From Hippopus hippopus (taxonomy: Eukaryota; Mollusca; Bivalvia; Cardiida; Cardiidae): a stretch of DNA of 64,000 nucleotides. Shown here in pieces: positions 29,001 to 39,842 of this stretch (position 1 is its first letter; the number at the start of each line of letters is the position of its first letter). The stretch spans positions 42,347,650 to 42,411,649 of the forward strand of contig OX328098.1 in NCBI GenBank assembly GCA_946811185.2, given 5' to 3'. A model generated the notes under the pieces. The model searched no databases. It was not told the DNA's origin and saw nothing but the letters and a program-made list of their open reading frames with translations. A program made the position numbers and the translations under genes.

Positions 29001-32000
29001 TAAGTTTAGGCGTCTTTTCAATCTTGTGCGACTTAGAAAAGTATCTTTCTAATTTGAGTTAAGTCATTGTTAACTGGATGGAATAGATCAAAGATCAGAC
29101 TGCACATTCTGTTTAGTCTGATATGTATCTACACCATCCAACAACAAGTTGAAAACTGTCATCTTGCCATAGGCCAATTTAATTAGAAGGACCAAATTAC
29201 AGAACAAGCTGTCTGTCAACATGATTTCATGCCTGTCGCAGGTACACGTGTTTGCAGTAAAATTTGGATTAGGGGTAGATCTATGACGTAATGTGTAAGT
29301 CATTGGAAACGAGGGTTGTAGTGCAAGCGTTTGTTGTACAAATTTAGGACTGTTCTACCCCAAGAAATCTGTGGTCACATACCGACTGCCAGTCAACACA
29401 AAATGATCACGCATTAAGCCAACATCATGCCTGCTTTACATTAGCTGATAGTGCCCTTTTGTGTTTAGTAATAGCTGTTTCAAGAACACCTGGGCAGTCG
29501 TGTCACATGTTTTGTGTAGTCAGCAGAAAAATAAGTTTGGCTGTTGGCTTTGAAAAAAAAACTTTTGCAGCCGAAATGCAATAGTTTTAAATATAAATGG
29601 ATTACCGATTAATAAAGAAAAACAATGAGGTTTAGTATTTATTAATTCTTTGATATCTTTTATAGAGGGACAACACAGTTATGGTTTAAACCTTTTCCCT
29701 CACAGTCACAGGAACGACTTTTCATGTATCTTTCGAAGGTGCTTTTGGAAACCTTACAAAAAAAGGAGAAAGTGCTTGTAACATCAAACAGCGAGGAAAG
29801 ATTAAAACCATCAAGCACCTTTCAAAACTTAAGTTACAATAGCGGCCTGTGTAGATCAAGATCTGACTTTAGACAGAATGTTTGGTCTGATCTTTGATCT
29901 AAATCTACACTGTTCGCTTTGGTGAAAAGTTTTTAACAAAAACAATCTTGGTGTTGCAATTATTTTGGTCTAATTTCATGACTTAAAATTATTGATGAGT
30001 TACTCGTCTCGCAAAGGATATTACGTGTTCAGGTTATTTTCTACAACAGTGTTTATGCTGTCATCACTGGAATAACGGTAAAAGAAATGAAGATAAAGCA
30101 ATGGAAAATCAACATATTTACTCAGTTATGGTTAAGTCTTAACGAACTCTTTATGGGAACAATTATTCTGAGGTGTAAATAATTTTCTGTTCCATAGAGA
30201 GTGTGTTACATGTTAATGTTATCGTCGGCATGTTCGTAATAAATGAAAGCCGAACCCAACTTAGTTGGAGAGGGCCATGGACCTATCTTTCGTCGAGAAA
30301 ATGAATTCATGGACTTACCTACCCACGAAATCAACGAAAATTAGTACTCAACAAATATTAATGGTTTCACAGTACATTATGAGTTTTCGCATTTCTATCT
30401 AGTAGACAAAATTTGTTAGCAGACACTAAAAAGTCATTTCTAAACAATCTAATCTTTTGAATTTGTTGGAACCCCTCCCTGATGATCAGGATAAAGATCA
30501 AAGGTATGGGACTTGTAAAATTAGGGTTTGAACCCCTGATTTTTCAACGTTGCATTTAGTAGACCCCAGTTTCTAAATGTTCAGTAAAATCCTAACTTGT
30601 TAAGAATGAACACTGTTGTAATCTGTTTTTCCTTTTGCCTTAAATTCTTTGAGTCTATGAGATAAACTGTCATTAACAAAGTTGTTGAGTCCACATGACT
30701 TGCTACAGAGACTCATTTTCTAACTAAATTCTCGGATATAATGTATTTATAAAAATTTCTTTGAAAATGAAGGGAAAAGTGCAAGTGTGCAACCAGCTGG
30801 AAATATACAGCAGAGATTAACCACAAACTGGTTGAAAAAAGCCTACTAGACTTTGGAATGTGTCAGACTGAAAACCGCTTATTACAATGTATTTTTAGAT
30901 TGCATAATTGCCATTATTATTGTTATGTGTATATGGAATTTCCAGTTGCTCATTGTTAAGTAGGAGGTATAAAATGGCATATTTCGCACTGTATGGGCTA
31001 TTGATATACATGTACATGCTTCTTTTGGTCAGTTTTTATGGGCTTAAAGATACATCAGTGATTGGGAAAGATTTTTTTTCAGTGGGACAATGGCCCTTCC
31101 TCCAAGAAAATCAATGTTACATTTTGAAAACCAATGTGATAATTTCAAAAGAACATCAAAATGTTAATTGCTTTCATTTATTTGTATAAAACGGTAACAT
31201 CCAAATACACACAGTGTTAACCCCTGTAGTAAGCTAATGCCCATGCTTGGTTTCCAGCTTAAAAGCTTTGAACCAAGCATAGTCATTTGACCACAAAATA
31301 ATTAAGTAGCCTTTTCAATCAGCATGATATGCAGTGTAAGAAAGCTTCTATCAAGTTTCCTCTACAAATAAAAAACATAACTATAACATGGAACTATAAC
31401 ATGAACAAGTAGCCTGTAGGTAAACCTCATCCTCGGAACCCAGGTTTGAAGCAATATGTTACTCTCGATGCATCACCCCTGGGACAATTGACTAGCAAAT
31501 TGTCGTTTCTTATGAATATTTATATGATTGGGAAGTACCCTTATAGCCAATCGAAAGATCGATAACATAATGATACTCTCTTGTAGAGAGGATAATTTCA
31601 TTTCTTCCATTACTAAAAATAACCTGGAAAAAACCCGAGGTTGTCAACAAATATGGTGGCCGTCGGTGTGCTTGTCTCCTGTGACATATGCCATTCTGCA
31701 ATACAGGGACGGCACTATCGATCTTTGTGCATGATTTTAACTGACAATCTTTCGGTGTTACGCCGAAAATCTCTTTTAAACGCTTCTTGATTGTGGTGTT
31801 GATGGGCGCTGCCATATTTAAAGTATCGCTAAGCTTGATTTGCAACGAATGATGTGATTGGATATCGACAAGTAAAAATTAGAAATGACGGCGTATTTGT
31901 GATAAAAATAGTTTAAATTTTCTCAAAGAAAAACAGAGATCACCAATCAAAACGCTTCATGAATAATTCATGAGGACGAGGAAACGCCAGTGAAATAACC

Positions 32001-35000
32001 CAGGGGCGATTACAGAATGAATCGAAACTGGGTCACCAAGGATGGGTAAACCTCGACATACAAGATGTTTTAAAAACACAACAGCTGTCCGTAGCAAAGA
32101 TGTTTTTCTTTCTGTTGTCTATGCATTGTCTGCAAAAAAGTGACCCGTTTGATTCAAAGAGCCATGGCCAAATTTTAAACCAATCATCTTGGATTTTCCT
32201 TATTTTTGATAGTGAGGTGGTTTGGGAGGATTGTGGTGTTTTTGGTTGTTCAGCGACGGAGGACGTTTGCTGCCTGTCAGTAGACATGCTTTGGGTAGCC
32301 TCGGAAGTACACGTGATCTGAGGATCGCTCTGATGCGTAACAGGACCATTTGTATGTGATTGCTCAGAAACGATCTTTTTCAAAAAAAATACTGATGGAG
32401 CCCTGACCTTCAGACAATTTTTTAGCTCCACTGGCCAAAGGCCAGAGAGCTATTGTCATGGCGTTGTGTCCGTCGTGCGTCCGTCCGTCCGTCCGTTCGT
32501 CCGTGCGTGCGTCCGTAAACTTTTTCTTTAAAAAACTTCTCCTCAGAAACTATTGACTGGATTTTTACCAAATTTCACAGGAATGTTCCTTTGGTGGTCC
32601 TCTTTCAAATTCCTTCAAATAATTGTGTTCCATGAAGAATTCTGGTTGCCATGGCAACCAAAGTAAAAAACCTTTAAAAATCTTCTCCTCCCAAACCGCT
32701 ATTTGGATAGCATTATTATTTTGCAGGAATGTTCCTTAGATACAGGTTTACAGAATTCCTTAAAAAAAAAAAAAGATCTGTCAAAAAACATGGCTTTTAT
32801 GGGAGACTCATTTTCCTTTTATGGTATAAAGTAAAATCTTTGAAAAATTTCTTCTCTAAAACTATTCATTGGATTTCATTGTTGTTTTGCAGGTAAGTTC
32901 CTATGGTGGTTGTCTACCAAATTGTTTCTTCAGTGAGCTAAAATGCAGGATTGAATGATAATTGTTAAAAACTTCCTTTCGCCATTATAGAAATATCAGG
33001 CCTGTGGAGCGATACAGGCGCTCAAGCGCCTCTAGTTTAGCTCACCTGAGCACAAAGTGCTCAAGGTGAGCTTTTGTGATTGTGCTGTGTCCGGCGTGCA
33101 TCGTCCATCGTGTGTCGTCAACTTTTACCTTGTGTATGCTGTAGAGGCCACATTTTCAGTCCGATACTCTTGAAACTTGGTCAGAATGTTTGTCTTGATG
33201 ATATCTCGAATGAGTTCGAGAATGGGTCATGTCCAGTCTAAAACTAGGTCACTAGGTCAAATCTTAGAAAAACCTTGTGTACGCTCTAGAAGCCTCATTT
33301 TCTGTCCAAAACTCTTGAAAGATGGTCAGAATGTTTGTCTTGATGATACCTCAGACGACTTTGCAAAAGGGTCAGGTCGGGTCAAAAATTAGGTCACTAG
33401 GTCAAATCTTAGAAAAAGGTTGTGTACGTTCTAGAGGCCACATTTTCAGTCCAAAAACCTTGATAATTGGTCAAAATGTTTGTCTTGATGGTATCTCAGA
33501 CGAGTTTGAAAATGGGTCATGTCGGGTCAATAACTAGGTCACTAAGTCAAATCTTAGAAAAACCTTGTGTAAGCTCTTGAGGCCACATTTTCTGTCCAAA
33601 ATTTTTGAAAGTTACTCAGAATGTTTGTCTCGATATCTCGGACGAGTTTGATAATGGGTCATGTCAGGTCAAAAACTTGGTCACTAGGTTATACCTTAGA
33701 AAAACCTTGAGTAGGCTCTAGAGGCCACATTTTCAGTCCAAAACTCTTCAAAGTTGGTCAGAATATTTGTCTTGATTATATCTCGGATGAGTTTTAAAAT
33801 TGGTCATGTCGGGTCAAAACTTAGGTCACTAGGTCAAATCTTAGAAAAACCTTGAATACACTCTAGAGGCCACATTTTCAATCCTATACTCATGAAACTT
33901 GGTCAGAATGTTTGTCTTGATAATTTCTTGGAGCAGTTTGCAAGTGTATCATTTCGTGTCTATAACTAGGTCAATGAGTCAAATCTTCAAAAAAACCTTT
34001 TTCAGTCAAATACTCATGAAAATCTTGGTAGAATGTTTGTCATAATATCTGAAAAGAGATTGAAAATGGGTCATGTTTGGTCAAAAGAATCAGGTGAGCT
34101 ACTTCAGGGCCATCATGGCCCTCTTGTTTAATTTAATTTCTTTTTCGGGGCATCTTTTAATGTTTTAGAGGTGTTTGAAATTCAATTTTACAGCAAAACT
34201 AAAGCCCGAGACCTGTGTCAAGACGAATTTACAACAACGAAATAAGCTTAAAATCTAATAAGCGTTTGCTTCATTGACATGATGACGTCACACACACTTA
34301 CTGCTACTCATGTTACAGAGCGTTTTCCCCGACGCTGACCGAAGCAGATTCATCCCACTTACTTTTGTACTTTACGAATGTTGGAAATTTTAAAGGACAA
34401 TGGTGCACTCGACAGCAAAAACAAGGTGACATTTTAGATTTTAATATGACCATGGCACATGGCGTAAGCCTTTCCCAGTCACTGATACATACATAATTAT
34501 ATCTCTACCACAATATAGGCCCCCAAAACTTCCCTAACACTGCTTATCTTTTCCTCAATCCAATCTTTGAAAATGTTTAAAAAGTAGTAATACATCATGC
34601 ATACTGCTATTTTGGCTCATGAAAAGCAGACTTGAGTTTTGATGTAGGACCAGTTCTCTGTTTAGATTACAGGGGGACTGGTTTCATGGTTTTCGATGAA
34701 GAAAAATTAATACGTCAGTCAGGGCTTTAGCTAGGCTCTGAAATTCAGGAGTCATTGACCCCTTTACCCTAAAATTTTAGGGGTCAAATCTTAGTTTTCA
34801 AGAATCAAACCAAAAAAAATCTTGTGTCGAAATAGAAAATTATAGAGCTTATTTTTGGTCAGTATTTTAGATGACATCACATGGCTGTATAATAGCGCTG
34901 CTGAACATACATGTATGGCCATTTTGACAAGAATTTGTCTTGATGAGCACAGCGTTAAATTTTTTGACTCGGCTCATCATCACCTGATATGGTACTAAAT

Positions 35001-38000
35001 TGAGCATGTCTGGGATGATATGAAAAGATGTGTGCATCCCAGAGTTAACCTTTAACAACAGTTCTGGAACTTTGCAGAGTTCTATAGGAAGAATAGGATA
35101 ACATCACACAGCTTGGAATAACTTCACAATTTTCTTAATGAGACGAAGCTGGCAAATTCCAATGATAGCAAGGGGTGGCCATACTTGATACATATATTAA
35201 TCTTGTGTCTTTCTTATTTGCGTTAAGAAACTTTTGGTATCAAAATCTGTTTTAAAACTTCAAACCATTGTAATAAAATTTTGTGCATCATTCAATTGAA
35301 TATCAATGAATTTCAGTGTCTGATTCAGAGTGTGTGATTGCGAGAATCGCCCAAGTTTTTCATCCTTCACACTCATTTTCAAAACCAGTGCGTGACAAAG
35401 ACACTCAAAAAACAAGAAATATCTTTTAAAAAAGACAGACGGCGTAAGAGGCACTGGGATATGAATATTTAAATTCGTTTGTCGTATAATATGAAGAGAA
35501 ATGATGAAAACAGTTCTGAAAGTAGCCTCTTTTAAATTGTTTTGCATATGGTTAAAGCAGAATTTTCAATAAGATTTAAGAATGAGGAAGCTCTCGTAAT
35601 GAGCGTTATTGAGCAATACATTAATTCTCATGTTTAACGTAAAAGGAGAGTCGACATTCTGCCATGTTTCGGAATATATCGTTTGTTCTGTTTTTTATTA
35701 ATGAATCATGTTTTAATAAAGGTCTGTTTAGACCATATGGTGAAATCTTTAAAAAGAAAACAAAGTAGATTTGCATGTTTTTGTACAAAAATGAAGCACC
35801 TTTCAAACATCGACTATTTGTCGTTATCAGAAGGCGGAGTTTTATCACCCCTCTCAATGCTTGACCACACCCACCTACTTTTGTTAAGAGTAATTTAGTA
35901 GAAACCCAGTTTCTTCGCTAACAACGCAATAAAATCGATTGTTCCCCCAGGTAGGCATAGTTATTCACCTTTCGAATTAAATCACCAAATTCAAGACAAC
36001 ATCTTTTTTCATTGTGACAAGAAACGAAATCGGTTTTTTCACAACCCGTTTTCGTGTAAGACAATAGAGCGGTAGCATGCCGTCGCAATTCGTATTCCGT
36101 TTTACGTGAGGAAAAACGGGTACCAAATCTTTTACACTAACCAAAATAGAAAACTCGCCAATACTCATTGCTATTAGTTAGATTATGGATGTTTAGCTTG
36201 AGTTTAACATCTGCATGGCCAAAAAGTACATCTTTACACAGGTAAATGTGATCATTACATGATTTTCTAGTTATGAACATTTTAATCCAGTGTCGGTAAA
36301 TTTCTACTGTGACCTTTATTTTTTTGCGTAGTTTACCTATATTTGGCCAATCACAAAATGTGTAACCATTCATTTCCTCCTAGTACTGAAAGTAGGTCAA
36401 AAGTGAGATCATACAGCTACGCCAAATAATTAAGCAATTAGTGTTTGATCACTTACATTGATATAAAAATCCCTTTCATAGCCAGCATAACTGCATCAGA
36501 TCATTCCTATGAATAAAGAGTGACTTTCCTTTCTTACCTCACAGGCTTTGACTTTACCACAAGAAATGTCTGCCATTTCTTTCTTCTTTTCGATTTAAAT
36601 ATCGATTACATGTCTTGTATTTATCAAAATAATAGGAGCGAAGTACTAGCTTTTCATGCAAATACACCAAAGCTGTCAAGATGAATTTATTTCGATATTA
36701 CTTTATTAGTTTAGATTAATACTGATTCCCGGAATTTGCATGTAAACCAAAACAAACAGCAATAGATACTGATAGTTCTGTTCAAAGATGGACAAAACCA
36801 TCAAATTACTGATATCTTTGCGCAAAGAGCGGGTGGCAAGGAAGATGAACAATCAGTTTCATAAAAATCTGTTATCAACCATGCAAGTCAAGGCCAGTGT
36901 GATGCAGAGGTGAGCGTAACTGATGAAAGCATAGGGACTAGTGTTTTAACTTCTATTTACAGTTTTGACCTTCAAGTTTCAAAGTAAGATTTTGTGTTGG
37001 GTATGAACAATACTAATGCACAGTACTATAGAACTGAAAGGGTTTAATGAGTACAAAAGAGATTAGATCTAATTCTGTTTCTTGCATTTTGTAGTTAATT
37101 TTGATTCCCCCATACTTTTTAGAAATCCTCCATGCTTTTCAGAGTGATGGGGGACAATCTCCCACTTTTTTTCAAATCCTGGATCAGACACTGATTACAT
37201 CAAAGGCAAATTACACCAGAACTTACAATTTTCTGGCTGATCTTCAACCTACAACTAGTGTTGCATTTTTAGCTCACCTGAGCACAAAGAGCTCATGGTT
37301 AACTTTTGTGATCATGTTACACCATTGTGAGTTGTCCATCGTGGGGTCATCAACATTTACCTTGTATGCACTCTAGAGACCACATTTTCAGCCTGATGTT
37401 CATAAAACTTGGTCAGAATGTTCGTTATGTATCTCGGACAAGTTCAAAATTTGGTCAAGTCCGGTCAAAAAGTAGGACACTTGGCTAAATCTTTAAAAAC
37501 TTTGTGTGAATTCTAGAGGCCACATTTTCAATCCAATACTCTTGAAACTTGGTTAAAATGTTTGTCTTGATATCCAGGGTCCAAAAAATCCACTCGTCCG
37601 CTCGTATTTACGAGTAAGAAATGGATGAGGACGAGTGAAATATCACTCATACTCATCCGGCAGGACGAGTGGTGAATAGGAGATAGTAAAACAAGTTTTT
37701 CAGATGAATATTTAACTTACACGAGACAAAACGGCCATTCAATTATTGAATAAGCGAATTCAGGGTATTCAGGAAATCAAATTTTGAAACAGAACATAAA
37801 ACGTGCTGGTCCCCGCCCCAAATAAAGACCGGTTTCAAGTCAGCCTAATGATATAACCCGGGACCTTTCATTGCAAACAAAAATCTCATAATATGCTTTG
37901 GGTGTACCTAATTCAATCTGACCGACTTTGCTAATTATTAAAACGAACGATATTAACATTAACGCAAATACTTTCCCGAAACCAGTTCGAAAAAGTGTGT

Positions 38001-39810
38001 TGTTTTGGCTTTATTAATTTCTGTAAATTGACCGCATAACTGGTACCGGTTTTTAAAACCCGGTATTTAAGCTTCTTTGTAACATTTCCGTTTCGTCTGA
38101 AAAAAAAAAAAACCCGTCAAGAGTCCATTATTGGAAGAGTTTTTCTCGGCGGACGAGTAAGGATCAAAGCAGGGCAAGTGTTTTTTCAAAGTCACTTGTC
38201 CTACAGGACGAGTGCCTTTTCTGGAAATTTTTGGACCCTGATATCTGGGACAATTTTGAAATTGGGTCAAGTCAGGTCAAAAAGGAGATCACTGAGCTAA
38301 ATCTTTGAAAAACTTGTGTGCACTCTAGAGGCCACATTTTCATCCCAGTGCTCTTGAAACTTGGTCAGAATGTTTGTCTTGATGATATCTGGGACAGTTT
38401 CGAAATTGGGTCAAGTGGGGTCAAAAAGTAGGTCACTGAGCTAAATATTTGAAAACCTTGTGTGCACTTTAGAGATCACGTTTTCAGCCCAATACTCATG
38501 AAATTTGGTCAGGATGTTTGTCTTGATGATATCTTGGACTAGTTCAAATTGGGTCAAGTGGGATAAAAAAAAAAGTAGGTCACTGGGCTAAATCTTAGGA
38601 AAACCTTGTGTGCACTCTAGAGGCCACATGTTAAGCCTTATACTCTGGATATTTGGTCATGTCGGGTAAATAGTAGGTCACTAGGCTAAAACTGAGGAAA
38701 ACCTTGTGTACACTCTAAAGGTCACATTTTCAGCCTGATGTTCATGAAACTTAGTCAGAATACTTGTCTTGATGATATCTGGGATATGCTTAAAATTGGG
38801 TCATGTCTGCCTAAAAAGTAGCTCACTGAGCCAAATCTTAGAAAAATCTTGTTTGCACCATAGAGGCCACATTTTGAGCCTGATACACATGAAACTTGGT
38901 CAGAATGTGTCTTGAGATTTCTTTGACAGGTTTGAAATTGGGTCATATATGATCATGAAGTAGGTCACAGGGCTAAATCTGAGAAAAATGTTGTTTGCAC
39001 TTTAGAGGCCACATTTTCAGCCTGATACTCATAAAACTAGGTCAGAAGGCTTTTCTTTATAAAATCTCAGACAAGTTTGAAATTTGGTCACAACAGATCA
39101 AAAAGTAGGTCACTTAGCTAGATCTCAGATAAAAGTTATGTGCAGTCTGGAGGCCACATTTTTAGCCTGATACTCATGAAATATTAACAGAATGTTTTGC
39201 TTGATGATATCTCTGGCAAGTCAAAAGTAGGTAAAGTGGGTCAAAAAGTAGGTCACTTACATGCATGCCTTTAACTTCATTTAAACCAGGATCTCTTCAG
39301 CTTTATCAACCATAGATGACTTTACTCAGGTGAGAACTTTAGGGCCAATGGCCCTCTTGTTAAATGTACTGAGTGTATTCATATTCCAACCGATGCACAG
39401 GATTAACCCTATACCTGAATGACAAATTTTAAACTTGACCAGATTAATAGTGTTTGCAGACAACAAACTCAAGCTTTGACATGAGATGATTTCTTTGTTT
39501 GAAATGGTACATGCAGAAAACGTGAGAACAGGAGAAAATGCTGGTTATCAGTAATTTCTCCTTTTCCCACAATAGTTTCAAAAACGTTCTTTCTCAGGTT
39601 ATTAAAACTGGATTTTGTGGGATAAAGGCAGAATCTGTGGAAATTTATGGGATTTTGAAATAGTGAAAATTCGGAAATTCTTTGCCTACTGCTGTTAGTA
39701 AACTACAGTTGAACCCCGCTATAACGCTGTCATCGGGAGCCACGATCTACAACAGCGTTATATCCGGGGTGAAGTATATAACGCTGACAACCCGCCGCCC
39801 ACCCGCCCCC

Positions 39811-39842
<32 letters not shown>

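Noticed and set aside
30908..31189. Plus-strand 93-codon hydrophobic frame as a small membrane protein
   Set aside because: Hydrophobicity follows T-rich composition; there is no promoter, splice or homology clue.
33177..33537. Open frames with a repeated KTRSLGQILEKPC peptide
   Set aside because: Same cause: the E6 tandem core read in frame.
34315..34425. Frame giving ..DADRSRFIPLTFVLYECW followed by a shifted MLEILKDNGALDSKNK and a donor
   Set aside because: The peptide looks protein-like but needs a frame change, and there is no matching exon nearby; kept only as a note.
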